DNA of 17,832 bases from Actinomycetota bacterium (GCA_016210805.1 JACQTL010000062.1:1-17832), one strand, 5' to 3'. Positions 1 through 7,266 are shown, numbered from the stretch's first letter. Numbers and translations: made by a program. The notes: generated from the sequence alone by a model not told the origin.

Positions 1-198
1 GTCCATGATCACCAGGTCCGGCCGGGTCCGCTCGGCCTCCGCCACGGCCTGGGGGACCGTGTCCGCCTCGGCCACCACCACGACGTCGTCCATGGACCGG
101 AGGAGGGCTCGGAGGCCGAAGCGCATCAGCTCCTGGTCCTCCACGAGCATCACCCGGTGGAGCTTGGGGTCCACCTGCTCGGCCGCCTGGGCGCTCAT
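1..198 (-). CDS. Response regulator, NarL/FixJ-like receiver domain (N-terminal part only)
   Basis: This is the first 66 residues of a response regulator whose remainder lies beyond the left edge. The visible part is a receiver domain. The acidic pair E20-D21 sits in a VMLVEDQELMRFGLRALL segment typical of NarL/FixJ-type regulators. The last visible residue, D66 in LVIMD, is at the position of the phosphoacceptor aspartate. The output domain cannot be seen; a LuxR-type helix-turn-helix is expected from the family but is inference. The gene lies 129 bases downstream of the histidine kinase on the same strand, so the two probably form a kinase-regulator pair. The start chosen is the ATG at 198-196, preceded by GGAGG. 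An in-frame ATG six codons upstream (216-214) would place that GGAGG inside the gene and is less likely. Confidence 0.85.
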   Translation of the reverse strand, partial: MSAQAAEQVDPKLHRVMLVEDQELMRFGLRALLRSMDDVVVVAEADTVPQAVAEAERTRPDLVIMD

Positions 199-253
199 CC
201 CGCCTCCGCCCCGCATGGGGCCCGCCCGGCCCGGCTCGGGACCGGGCAGGGCG

Positions 254-283
254 AGTGTAGCCCCAGCGCGCCCCGGGGCCAAA
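254..283 (-). promoter_or_regulatory. Possible promoter for the response regulator
   Basis: On the minus strand a TACACT -10-like box (259-254) lies 18 bases downstream of TTTGGC (283-278), and about 55 bases before the response regulator start. The -10 box is good and the -35 is poor. It would allow the regulator to be expressed without the kinase. Confidence 0.3.
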
Positions 284-289
284 GGGCCA

Positions 290-327
290 CCGGCGGGCAG
301 GGGGGGGCCGGGCGGGCCCCCCGCCGG
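290..327 (-). terminator. Hairpin directly after the histidine kinase stop
   Basis: CCGGCGGG (290-297) is the perfect inverted complement of CCCGCCGG (320-327), giving an 8-bp all-GC stem that begins right after the kinase stop codon (330-328). There is no T-tract, as is common in high-GC bacteria. It may terminate or attenuate transcription between kinase and regulator. Confidence 0.35.
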
Positions 328-2217
328 TCACTCCGTGGCGATGGGCTTCAGGGAGGCCGCCCGCCGGCCGGACGCGGGCTCCAGGCCCTCGGCCCGCGGG
401 CCCTCGGTCCCCGTGGCCCCTCGGCCCGGCCCGCCGCCGGCGTCCCCCACGGCGGCCAGGGGGAGGAGGACCGTGAACGTGGACCCCGCGCCCACCTCGC
501 TCTCGACCTCGATGTCCCCCCCCATGGCGTCGACCAGCCGGCGCGTGATGTACAGGCCCAGCCCCGCGCCCTCCGCCTCCCGGGTGAGGGCGGGGGCGGC
601 CTGGTGGAACCGGTCGAACACCTGGGGCAGCTCCTCGGGGGGGATCCCGATCCCCCGGTCGGTCACGACGAGGGCCAGCCGGTCGCCCCGGCGTCCCGCG
701 GCCAGGCGGACCTTCGCCCCGCGGGGCGAGAACTTCAGGGCGTTGTGGAGCAGGTTCGACAGGATCTGGTCCACGCGGTGCGGGTCGAGCAGCACGCGGT
801 CGGGCAGGTCGCCGGCGAGCTCGAGCTGGATCCGGTGGCGGGTCTGGCCCAGCGACTTCACCACGTCCTTCAGGAAGGTCCCGACCTCGATCGGCTCCGG
901 GGTCACCGAGATCGTGCCGGCCTCGATCCGGGAGACCACCAGGAGGTCCTCGACCAGGCGGGTCAGCCGGTCGCTCTGCCGGTCGATCATGGCCAGGAAG
1001 TCCTGGACCTGCTTCTCCGACAGCCGCTCGAAGTTCCGGATGAGGGTCCTCACGAAGCCCCGCACGGCGGTGAGAGGGGTCCGGAGCTCGTGGCTGGTGA
1101 TGGCCACGAAGTCGGACTTCATCTCGTCGAGCTCGCGCAGCCGCTCCAGGGTCTCCTCCTGGCGCGCGCGCAGCTCGGCGCTGTGCACGACGAGGGCGAT
1201 CTGGTCGGCCAGGCGGACCAGGAGCTCGAGCGTGTCCCGGTCGACCTCCCCGTCGCGGGTGCTGGACGCCTCGACCACCCCGATCACCTTGCCGCTCACC
1301 ACGAGGGCCGCCGCGGCGGCCGACCCTCCGCCCTCGACCGGCGCGAGCAGCGGCTCCCGGGTCTCGGCCACCCGGCCCGCCACGCCGGTCCCGAACGGGA
1401 TCCGGTCCACCCACCCCTGCGGTGGCGTGCCGTGCCGGGCCCGCGCCACGAGCTCGCCGTCGTCCACCAGGAGGATCGAGAGGCACTGGAGCTCGAGGTC
1501 CGACGCGATGGCCTCGGCCATGGACGCCACGCCGCCCTCCAGGTCGGAGGCGGCCACCCCCGCCAGGACGGCCTTGTGGAACGCGGCCAGCTCCCTGCGG
1601 GCCACCGTGGCCCGGAGGGCGGCCTCCTCGGCCAGGAGGGCCCGGTCCCTGGCCTTCTCGGCGACCTGGTCGAGCGAGCGGGCCATGAACCCGGCCACCA
1701 GGCCGATGATCGTCCCGATGCCCACCCGGAAGGTGACCGCGGCGACCTCGTACTCGTAGCTCGGGATCACCCGGGCCACGTAGAGCTCCCGCGCGCTCTC
1801 GGACAGGACCAGGACGGCCGTGGCCGCCACGGCCCCGACGAGCTGGTAGCGGACCGCCCCCTCCAGGGCCAGGATGTAGGCGGCCACCCAGACGCTGCTG
1901 TTCGGGATGTAGGAGTAGTTCCAGATCAGGCCGGTGGTCACCGCGATATCGAGCGTGAACGCCAGGACCCCTATCGTGCGGAGCTGCTCGGGCTCCGTGG
2001 CCCGCCGGGACCGGACCGCGATGGCCGCGTTGCCCAGGGCCAGGGCGGCGACCAGGCCGAAGCCGAGGGGCTGGGTCAGGCGCAGCGGCTCCGTGTCGAG
2101 GTTGAAGGCCTGGTAGGCCTGGAACGCGGCGAAGACCACCGCGAACCAGCGCACGGCCACCAGGCCGTGCTCGAGGCGGCGAGCCTGTTCGAGGTCCCTG
2201 ATCCGGTCGCGGGTCAT
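328..2217 (-). CDS. Membrane-bound sensor histidine kinase with GAF domain
   Basis: The 629-residue protein has all parts of a complete sensor kinase. Residues 20-180 contain about five or six hydrophobic segments (roughly 22-38, 52-67, 82-100, 107-140, 160-178). A GAF-like domain follows at about 212-348, after a short coiled-coil-like stretch. The phosphoacceptor H-box is SHELRTPLTAV with H376. The ATP-binding part has N492 in HNALKF, the G1 box DRGIGIP (520-526), FDRF (534-537) and the G2 box GAGLGL (550-555). It should autophosphorylate H376 and pass phosphate to a regulator, most likely the NarL-like one downstream. The tail after residue 590 is Gly/Ala-rich and of unknown role. The start is the ATG at 2217-2215 with AGGG just upstream; longer in-frame extensions run antisense over ffh and are rejected. 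The signal is unknown. An HPK1-type kinase beside a NarL-type regulator is somewhat unusual. Confidence 0.9.
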   Translation of the reverse strand: MTRDRIRDLEQARRLEHGLVAVRWFAVVFAAFQAYQAFNLDTEPLRLTQPLGFGLVAALALGNAAIAVRSRRATEPEQLRTIGVLAFTLDIAVTTGLIWNYSYIPNSSVWVAAYILALEGAVRYQLVGAVAATAVLVLSESARELYVARVIPSYEYEVAAVTFRVGIGTIIGLVAGFMARSLDQVAEKARDRALLAEEAALRATVARRELAAFHKAVLAGVAASDLEGGVASMAEAIASDLELQCLSILLVDDGELVARARHGTPPQGWVDRIPFGTGVAGRVAETREPLLAPVEGGGSAAAAALVVSGKVIGVVEASSTRDGEVDRDTLELLVRLADQIALVVHSAELRARQEETLERLRELDEMKSDFVAITSHELRTPLTAVRGFVRTLIRNFERLSEKQVQDFLAMIDRQSDRLTRLVEDLLVVSRIEAGTISVTPEPIEVGTFLKDVVKSLGQTRHRIQLELAGDLPDRVLLDPHRVDQILSNLLHNALKFSPRGAKVRLAAGRRGDRLALVVTDRGIGIPPEELPQVFDRFHQAAPALTREAEGAGLGLYITRRLVDAMGGDIEVESEVGAGSTFTVLLPLAAVGDAGGGPGRGATGTEGPRAEGLEPASGRRAASLKPIATE

Positions 2218-2343
2218 GCCCTGCCGAGGCGTGCGGGCTGGTCGCGCGGTACGCTTGCTGTCGGCCTCGACTCCTCGGCGCAAGGATATCCGCAGGAGCG
2301 TGGCCCGTGTCCCAGATACCGACGGAACGGACCAGGCCAGGAC
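2218..2343. promoter_or_regulatory. Divergent promoter region between histidine kinase and ffh
   Basis: This 126-base spacer separates two divergently read genes and must hold promoters for both. Candidate -10 boxes are TACGCT (2250-2255) on the plus strand for ffh and TATCCT (2288-2283) on the minus strand for the kinase. Neither has a convincing -35 at 16-18 bases. GGATATCC (2284-2291) is an 8-bp palindrome overlapping the minus-strand box. The exact promoter positions are uncertain. Confidence 0.3.
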
Positions 2344-3681
2344 ATGTTCGATGCCCTCACCGACCGCCTGAACGCGGTCTTCCGCAAGCTCAGGTCGAAG
2401 GGAAGGCTCCACCCCAAGCAGGTCGACTCGGCCCTGGGCGACATGCGGGTGGCCCTCCTCGACGCCGACGTCTCCGTGGAGGTGGCGGACGCCTTCCTGG
2501 ACCGGGTGCGGGCCCGGGCCCTCTCGGACGAGGTCCTCAAGAGCCTGACCCCGGCCCAGCAGGTCGTGAAGGTGGTCCGTGACGAGCTCACCGAGACCCT
2601 GGGGGGCGAGCACCGGCCGTTCACCCTGCCCGGGGCCAACCCGTCGGTGATCCTGATCGCCGGGGTCCAGGGCTCCGGGAAGACCACCCACGCGGCCAAG
2701 CTCGCCAGGATGTACCGGGAGAAGGGGAAGCATCCGCTGCTGGTCGCCGCCGACCTGCAGCGCCCCGCCGCCGTGCATCAGCTGTTCACGCTGGGGGAGG
2801 AGATCGGCGTGCCCGTGGTCTCGGAGGGCAGGGACCCGGTCAAGGTGGCCAGGGCCGGGGTGAGGCACGCCGAGCGGAACGGGCTGGACGTAGTGATCGT
2901 GGACACGGCCGGGCGCCTCCACGTGGACGAGGAGATGATGCGCGAGGTCCGCCGGGTCAGGGAGGCCACCGGGGCCCACCGGGTCCTCATGGCCTGCGAC
3001 GCCATGACCGGGCAGGACGCCGTGGCCCAGGCCCGGGCGTTCATGGCCGCCGTCGACGTGGACGGGTTCGTCCTCACCAAGATGGACGGCGACGCCCGGG
3101 GCGGCGCGGCCCTCTCGATCACCGGCGTCACCGGCCGGCCGGTGTTCTTCGTGGGGGTCGGCGAGAAGCCGGGCGACATCGAACCGTTCCACCCCGACCG
3201 GATGGCCTCCCGGATCCTGGGGATGGGCGACGTCCTCTCGCTGATCGAGAAGGCCGAGAAGACCTTCGACGAGGAGCAGGCCCGGGAGTCCGCGGAGAGG
3301 ATGCTGTCCGCGCGGTTCACCCTGGAGGACTTCCTGGTTCAGATGCGCGAGATGCGGAAGCTCGGGCCGCTCCAGGACCTCCTGGCCATGCTCCCGGGCG
3401 TGCCGGGGGGCAAGAACGCCCTCAGGGACCTCCAGGTCGACGAGGGGGAGCTGGCCCGGACGGAGGCCGTGATCCTGTCGATGACCCCGGAGGAGCGGCG
3501 CAACCCCGCTATCATCGGCGGGAGCCGGCGCCTCCGGATCGCCAGGGGCTCCGGCACGACGACCAACCAGGTCAACGGCGTGCTCCGCCAGTTCGAGCAG
3601 GCCAAGAAGATGATGAAGGGCCTCATGGGTAAAAAGGGGATGCCCCGGATCCCGGGGATGCCCCGGATCCCCGGGCTCTAG
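2344..3681 (+). CDS. ffh: Signal recognition particle protein Ffh (SRP54 GTPase)
   Basis: Ffh binds the 4.5S RNA and signal sequences of nascent membrane proteins and, with FtsY, targets ribosomes to the membrane. The 445 residues match the family length. Residues 1-90 form the N domain. The G domain carries the P-loop GVQGSGKT (107-114), DTAGR (187-191) and TKMDG (245-249). The M domain begins near 300, and its RNA-binding signature SRRLRIARGSG is at 394-404, followed by a Met/Lys-rich segment. The ATG at 2344 is chosen because the conserved MFDALTDRLN start follows it; the ribosome binding site is weak. The C-terminus ends in two tandem MPRIPG units. It is first in the co-oriented block with rpsP 22 bases downstream. 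No SRP RNA gene was seen in the window. Confidence 0.97.
   Translation: MFDALTDRLNAVFRKLRSKGRLHPKQVDSALGDMRVALLDADVSVEVADAFLDRVRARALSDEVLKSLTPAQQVVKVVRDELTETLGGEHRPFTLPGANPSVILIAGVQGSGKTTHAAKLARMYREKGKHPLLVAADLQRPAAVHQLFTLGEEIGVPVVSEGRDPVKVARAGVRHAERNGLDVVIVDTAGRLHVDEEMMREVRRVREATGAHRVLMACDAMTGQDAVAQARAFMAAVDVDGFVLTKMDGDARGGAALSITGVTGRPVFFVGVGEKPGDIEPFHPDRMASRILGMGDVLSLIEKAEKTFDEEQARESAERMLSARFTLEDFLVQMREMRKLGPLQDLLAMLPGVPGGKNALRDLQVDEGELARTEAVILSMTPEERRNPAIIGGSRRLRIARGSGTTTNQVNGVLRQFEQAKKMMKGLMGKKGMPRIPGMPRIPGL
3651..3675 (+). repeat. Inverted repeat within the last codons of ffh
   Basis: CCCGGGGAT (3651-3659) pairs perfectly with ATCCCCGGG (3667-3675) around a 7-base loop. The structure arises from the duplicated MPRIPG codons at 3640-3675 and ends three bases before the ffh stop codon. 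It could act as an attenuator, an RNA stability element between ffh and rpsP, or simply be a by-product of the tandem duplication. Confidence 0.4.
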
Positions 3682-3703
3682 GGACACGAGGAAGGCGAGG
3701 CGG

Positions 3704-4033
3704 ATGGCGGTACGGATCAGGCTGATGCGGATGGGGGCCAGGAAGCGCCCCTTCTACCGCGTGGTCGTGGCCGACGGGCGGAGCCCGCGGGACGGCCGGT
3801 TCATCGAGAACATCGGGAAGTACCACCCCCTGGAGGATCCCTCCCTGATGGAGGTGGACGAGGAGCGGGCCCTGCACTGGCTCAGGGTCGGGGCCCAGCC
3901 CAGCGAGGCCGTGCAGGTCATCCTGACCAAGCTCGGGATCTGGGAGAGGTTCCGGGCCGAGAGGCCCGCGCCGCCCCGCGGCGGGGCGAAGAGGCAGGCG
4001 GCCGGGGCCGGGGCCAAGGGGGCCTCCTCGTGA
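3704..4033 (+). CDS. rpsP: 30S ribosomal protein S16
   Basis: S16 is a primary 16S rRNA-binding protein of the small subunit. The first 80 or so residues are the complete conserved core, starting MAVRIRLMRMGARKRPFYRVVVAD and including the FIENIGKYHPLEDP segment and the SEAVQVILTKLGIW segment. At 109 residues it is longer than the usual 80-90 because of an Ala/Gly/Lys/Arg-rich tail, typical of high-GC actinobacteria. The ATG at 3704 is preceded by GAGGAAGG and GAGGCGG. The stop TGA overlaps the GTG of khpA by four bases (GTGA), so translation of the two is probably coupled. Arginine codons are mainly CGG and AGG, in contrast with rplS later in the window. Confidence 0.97.
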   Translation: MAVRIRLMRMGARKRPFYRVVVADGRSPRDGRFIENIGKYHPLEDPSLMEVDEERALHWLRVGAQPSEAVQVILTKLGIWERFRAERPAPPRGGAKRQAAGAGAKGASS

Positions 4034-4263
4034 AGGAGCTCCTCGAGTACGTGGCCCGCCACCTGGTGGACGAGCCCGACGCGGTGGAGGTCACGGAGGT
4101 CGAGGGGGACCGGGGCCCCGTGCTCCAGCTCCGGGTGGACCCCGACGACATGGGCCAGGTGATCGGGCGGGGCGGGCGCACGGCCCGGGCCATCCGGACC
4201 GTGGTCAAGGCAGCGGGGACCCGCGACTCGGTGTCGCCTTACGTCGAGATCGTCGAGGACTAG
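4030..4263 (+). CDS. khpA: KH-domain RNA-binding protein KhpA
   Basis: This 77-residue protein is a single KH domain. The RNA-contacting GXXG loop is seen as VIGRGGRTARAI (G46-R-G-G49), between the expected beta strands. KhpA proteins are RNA chaperones that in several bacteria pair with KhpB/Jag. The position between rpsP and rimM is the usual one for this family and fits a role around ribosome assembly or RNA binding. The start is a GTG that overlaps the rpsP stop, so reinitiation or coupling is expected. The length is typical for the family. Confidence 0.93.
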   Translation: MKELLEYVARHLVDEPDAVEVTEVEGDRGPVLQLRVDPDDMGQVIGRGGRTARAIRTVVKAAGTRDSVSPYVEIVED

Positions 4264-4275
4264 CCGGAGGAGCCC

Positions 4276-4797
4276 GTGTCCCGGCAGCCGGGCGGGCCCC
4301 TCATCGCGGTGGGACGCATCACCCGGGCCCACGGGGTCCGGGGCGAGGTCAAGGTCCTGGTCCTGTCCGAGGTGGAGGACCGATTCTCCGAGGGCTCCCG
4401 GCTCGCCCTCGAGGACGGCCGGACCCTCACGGTCGAGGGTGTCCGGCGGACCGGGGTAGGGGCGCTGGTCCGGTTCGCGGAGGTCCCCGACCGCACCGCC
4501 GCCGAGTCCCTGGGGGGCGCCTACCTCTTCGTGGGGGAGGGGGACCTGCCCGACCTCCCCGAGGGGTCCTGGTGGCCCCACCAGATCGAGGGATGCGAGA
4601 TCGTGACCGAGGACGGCCGCTCCCTGGGGCGGGTCGCCGAGGTGGTCCGGACCCCCGCGAACGACATCTGGGTGGCCCGGACCGGAGACGACGAGACCCT
4701 CGTGCCGGCCCTCCGCGACGTCGTCCTGGCGGTCGACCTCCCCGCCCGGCGGATCACCGTGAGGTCCGTCCCCGGCCTCACCGAGCCCGAGCGGTAG
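4276..4797 (+). CDS. rimM: Ribosome maturation factor RimM
   Basis: RimM helps assemble the 30S head by binding S19. The 173-residue protein has the N-terminal beta-barrel with the family motif GRITRAHGVRGEVKV (13-27). A WWPHQIEG linker (99-106) leads into a PRC-barrel that ends ALRDVVLAVDLPARRITV. The length is normal. The GTG at 4276 is preceded by a clear GGAGGAG six bases away, and the gene follows khpA by 12 bases. In most bacteria trmD is the next gene; here a protease gene lies between them. Confidence 0.95.
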   Translation: MSRQPGGPLIAVGRITRAHGVRGEVKVLVLSEVEDRFSEGSRLALEDGRTLTVEGVRRTGVGALVRFAEVPDRTAAESLGGAYLFVGEGDLPDLPEGSWWPHQIEGCEIVTEDGRSLGRVAEVVRTPANDIWVARTGDDETLVPALRDVVLAVDLPARRITVRSVPGLTEPER

Positions 4798-4821
4798 CCG
4801 GCGCCGGCGGAAGGGGCGCTC
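4789..4821 (+). terminator. Compound hairpin over the rimM stop
   Basis: GAGCG (4789-4793) pairs with CGCTC (4817-4821) and encloses a perfect 12-bp palindrome, GCCGGCGCCGGC (4797-4808). It lies over the rimM stop codon and could end the ffh-rimM transcript. There is no T-tract. Confidence 0.3.
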
Positions 4822-4823
4822 GT

Positions 4824-4846
4824 ACTAGTCGAATATAACTAGTTAT
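4824..4846 (+). promoter_or_regulatory. AT-rich palindromic operator or promoter before the protease gene
   Basis: ATAACTAGTTAT (4835-4846) is a perfect 12-bp palindrome. A second ACTAGT hexamer (4824-4829) has its centre 14 bases upstream. The patch 4823-4848 is strikingly AT-rich in a GC-rich genome, and contains TATAAC (4834-4839), a 5/6 match to a -10 box. It ends about 50 bases before the protease start. The layout suggests a regulated promoter with two half-related binding sites. No good -35 is visible, and the regulator is unknown. Confidence 0.5.
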
Positions 4847-4899
4847 TTCGGGGTACCTGTCCCCCGGAGCATCCGACCGACCCGAAGGGGGACACGCAC

Positions 4900-6408
4900 A
4901 TGAAGCGATCGGCCGTGGTGGCCCTGGTGGCCGCCGCCCTGTCCGCCGCGTTCCTGCCCACGGCGGTATCCGCCGGACAGGAGGTCGCCGTCCAGGGCGC
5001 CCTGACCCGATACGTGGTCGTCTTCGACGGCGAGTGGGCCGCGGACGGCACCTTCCAGATCGGGGGCAGCTCCGCGGTGAACCGGGAGGCGGCCCTGGCC
5101 CTGGTCCGCTCGGCCGGGGGCGTGGTCCGGATCGACCTCTCGCGCCAGATCGGGGTGGCCGTGGTGGAGTCCACCAACGCCCTGTTCGCCGACGCGCTGG
5201 CCGGCTCGGGCCTGGTCGACGTGGCGGCCGAGGACTTCAAGTGGAAGGCCTTCCCCAGCTACGCCGAGGCTGTGGCCTCCGGGCAGCTGGTCACCCTGTC
5301 CCACCCGGGAGCGGGGGGCGGTGGGCCCGACGAGAGCGACGACCCGCTCGAGCCGCTCCAGTGGAGCATGCGGCAGATCCGCACGGCGGAGGCCCACGCG
5401 GTCCAGGCGGGGTGGGACGCCGTGGACGTCGGGATCCTCGACACTGGGATCGACGCCCAGCACCTCGACTTCCTGGGCGACGACGGTTCGAACGTGGACT
5501 GCGCCCGGGGCCGGGACTTCATCCCAGAGGGGCCGGGCATCGGCCTCCCGAACCCCTGCGTGGACAACAACTTCCACGGGACCCACGTGGCCGGGATCGT
5601 GGCCGCCCGGGCCAACGGGCTCGGCGTGGTGGGCGTGGCCCCGAACGTGACGCTCGTGCCGGTGAAGGTGTGCGACTCGGATGGCTACTGCTACGCGGGC
5701 TCGACCGCCGCCGGGATCACCTACGCGGGCGACGCGAAGCTCGACGTGATCAACATGAGCTTCTTCGTGGACGACGACGAGTTCGAGGAGTCCACCGAGT
5801 TCAAGTGCATGAGCGACCCCGAGCAGCGGGCGTTCAGGCAGGCCAATGAGCGGGCCATCAAGTACGCCCGGAACCAGGGCGTGGTGCCGGTGGCCGCCCT
5901 GGGGAACTCCGACAACGACCTGGCCCACCCGCCGGAGCCGTACACGAACGAGTGCGACGTGGTCCCGGCCGAGACGACGGGAGTGATCGGCACGGTCTCG
6001 CTGGGCCCGAACAGCGAGAAGGCGTACTACTCCAACTACGGCGACGGCGCGGCCGACGTCTCGGCCCCCGGAGGGAGCGGGACCACTGGCAACTGCCAGA
6101 ACACGGTCCTGTCCACGATCCCCGGGAACGCGTGGGGCTGCTTCCAGGGGACGTCCATGGCCTCGCCCCACGCCACGGGCGTGGTCGCTCTCATCATCAG
6201 CCAGTTCGGGAAGCTGAAGGACGGTGACGTTGTGCTGTCCCCGACGAAGGTCGAGGGGCACCTGCAGGGCACGGCGATCGACATCGGCCTGCCCGGGTAC
6301 GACCAGTGCTTCGGCAACGGCAGGATCGACGCCCTGCGAGCCGTCCAGCACGACACGTCGGGCGCCTACGACGCCGACGCCCCCTTCTGCCCCGAGTACG
6401 ACGAGTAG
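4900..6408 (+). CDS. Secreted subtilisin-like serine peptidase (S8 family)
   Basis: This 502-residue protease should be exported and act outside the membrane. A Sec-type signal peptide is clear: MKRS, a hydrophobic run, then TAVSA with likely cleavage after A25. Residues 26-150 are a probable propeptide. The catalytic domain has D181 in GILDTGID, H226 in NFHGTHVAG, the oxyanion Asn N336 in ALGN, and S419 in GTSMASPH, all in subtilase order. Ten cysteines in the mature part (for example C201, C220, C258, C264, C414, C470) suggest disulfides, which fits an extracellular location. The ATG at 4900 follows AAGGGGG with an 8-base gap. The gene splits the conserved rimM-trmD pair and has its own AT-rich upstream region and a strong hairpin behind it, so it is probably a separate, regulated unit. 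Its substrate is unknown. Codon use resembles the surroundings. Confidence 0.93.
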   Translation: MKRSAVVALVAAALSAAFLPTAVSAGQEVAVQGALTRYVVVFDGEWAADGTFQIGGSSAVNREAALALVRSAGGVVRIDLSRQIGVAVVESTNALFADALAGSGLVDVAAEDFKWKAFPSYAEAVASGQLVTLSHPGAGGGGPDESDDPLEPLQWSMRQIRTAEAHAVQAGWDAVDVGILDTGIDAQHLDFLGDDGSNVDCARGRDFIPEGPGIGLPNPCVDNNFHGTHVAGIVAARANGLGVVGVAPNVTLVPVKVCDSDGYCYAGSTAAGITYAGDAKLDVINMSFFVDDDEFEESTEFKCMSDPEQRAFRQANERAIKYARNQGVVPVAALGNSDNDLAHPPEPYTNECDVVPAETTGVIGTVSLGPNSEKAYYSNYGDGAADVSAPGGSGTTGNCQNTVLSTIPGNAWGCFQGTSMASPHATGVVALIISQFGKLKDGDVVLSPTKVEGHLQGTAIDIGLPGYDQCFGNGRIDALRAVQHDTSGAYDADAPFCPEYDE

Positions 6409-6426
6409 CGACGAGCGTAGCGTCGC
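6408..6426 (+). repeat. Small inverted repeat at the protease stop codon
   Basis: GCGACG (6408-6413) pairs with CGTCGC (6421-6426) across a 7-base loop, starting on the last base of the protease stop codon. It lies just before the larger hairpin and may form a tandem termination structure with it. Confidence 0.35.
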
Positions 6427-6432
6427 CGTCAC

Positions 6433-6464
6433 GGAACGGGCCCGGAGCGAGCCGGGCCCGTTCC
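6433..6464 (+). terminator. Strong 13-bp hairpin terminator after the S8 protease
   Basis: GGAACGGGCCCGG (6433-6445) and CCGGGCCCGTTCC (6452-6464) form a perfect 13-bp stem with a 6-base loop, 24 bases after the protease stop. No U-tract follows, which is common for terminators in GC-rich actinobacteria. It is the strongest inverted repeat I found in the window and isolates the protease transcript from trmD. Confidence 0.65.
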
Positions 6465-6532
6465 CGCCTCCTCCGACTCCAATGAACGTCCGGTACTGTC
6501 TTCGGCCGGACTCTCCAGTTCCCTCTGCACGC

Positions 6533-6538
6533 TAGCCT
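6533..6538 (+). promoter_or_regulatory. -10 box of a probable leaderless trmD promoter
   Basis: TAGCCT ends seven bases before the GTG start of trmD. The expected transcription start would fall on or beside the start codon, and no ribosome binding site is visible. This matches leaderless mRNAs, which are frequent in actinobacteria. No convincing -35 is seen. Confidence 0.45.
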
Positions 6539-6545
6539 TCACCTC

Positions 6546-7247
6546 GTGCGGATCGACGTCCTGACCATATTCCCGGGGATCTTCGAGGGCCCGCTCCGAG
6601 AGAGCCTGCTCGGGAAGGCCGTCGCGGGGGGGCTGGTGGACGTGCGGGTCCACGACATCCGCGACCGCGCGACCGACCGGCACCGGCAGGTGGACGACGA
6701 GCCGTTCGGAGGGGGGCCCGGGATGGTGATGAAGCCCGAGCCCATCTTCGCCGCCGTGGAGGCCCTGGAGCCCCCACCGGGAGCCGGCCAACCCCGCGTG
6801 CTGCTCCTCTCGCCGGCCGGACGGAGGATGGACCAGTCTCTCGTCCGGGAGCTGGCCGGCGAGCGCTGGCTGGTCCTCGTGTGCGGGCGGTACGAGGGGG
6901 TCGACGAGCGCGTGGTGGAGGGGCTCCCGGCCGAGGAGGTCTCGATCGGGGACTACGTGCTGTCGGGCGGCGAGGTCCCCGCCCTCGTCGTCCTGGAGGC
7001 CGTGACCCGCCTGGTCCCCGGGGTGGTGGGCAGGGAGGACTCCCTCCACCGGGAGTCCTTCGAGGACGGCGTCCTCGACCACCCCCACTACACCCGCCCG
7101 GCGGAGTTCCGGGGGATGGGCGTCCCCGACGTCCTCCGCTCCGGAGACCACGCCGCCGTCGAGCGCTGGCGCCGGGAGGCCGCCCTGGAGAAGACCCGCC
7201 GGAACCGCCCCGACCTCCTCGGCCCCGACGACGCCCCCGAGGGGTAG
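6546..7247 (+). CDS. trmD: tRNA (guanine-N1)-methyltransferase TrmD
   Basis: TrmD methylates G37 of tRNAs from S-adenosylmethionine and prevents frameshifting. The 233-residue protein has the family motifs in order: MRIDVLTIFP at the start, DEPFGGGPGMV (51-61), CGRYEGVDERV (113-123) and the SPOUT trefoil knot SIGDYVLSGGE (133-143). LDHPHYTRP (177-185) and VPDVLRSGDHAAVERWR (193-209) follow. E170 sits where E. coli has the catalytic Asp169, a conservative change that I believe also occurs in other TrmDs. The GTG at 6546 gives the conserved N-terminus exactly. There is no Shine-Dalgarno sequence, and a -10 box lies seven bases upstream, so the mRNA is probably leaderless. It is 137 bases downstream of the protease instead of adjoining rimM. 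Confidence 0.96.
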   Translation: MRIDVLTIFPGIFEGPLRESLLGKAVAGGLVDVRVHDIRDRATDRHRQVDDEPFGGGPGMVMKPEPIFAAVEALEPPPGAGQPRVLLLSPAGRRMDQSLVRELAGERWLVLVCGRYEGVDERVVEGLPAEEVSIGDYVLSGGEVPALVVLEAVTRLVPGVVGREDSLHRESFEDGVLDHPHYTRPAEFRGMGVPDVLRSGDHAAVERWRREAALEKTRRNRPDLLGPDDAPEG

Positions 7248-7266
7248 GCATCCGGGCCACGCCCGA

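Noticed and set aside
2218..3687. Upstream extension of the histidine kinase frame across ffh
   Set aside because: The extension is antisense to a complete Ffh protein and has Pro/Gly/Arg/His-rich shadow composition. The kinase starts sensibly at 2217.
4843..6432. 529-codon open frame on the minus strand opposite the S8 protease
   Set aside because: It is a mirror of GC-rich coding on the other strand, has no recognisable domain, and the plus strand has a complete protease with signal peptide and catalytic triad.
7048..7103. Loss of the catalytic aspartate in TrmD
   Set aside because: E170 stands where E. coli has Asp169, but it is an acidic, conservative change and all other TrmD motifs are intact, so an active enzyme is expected.
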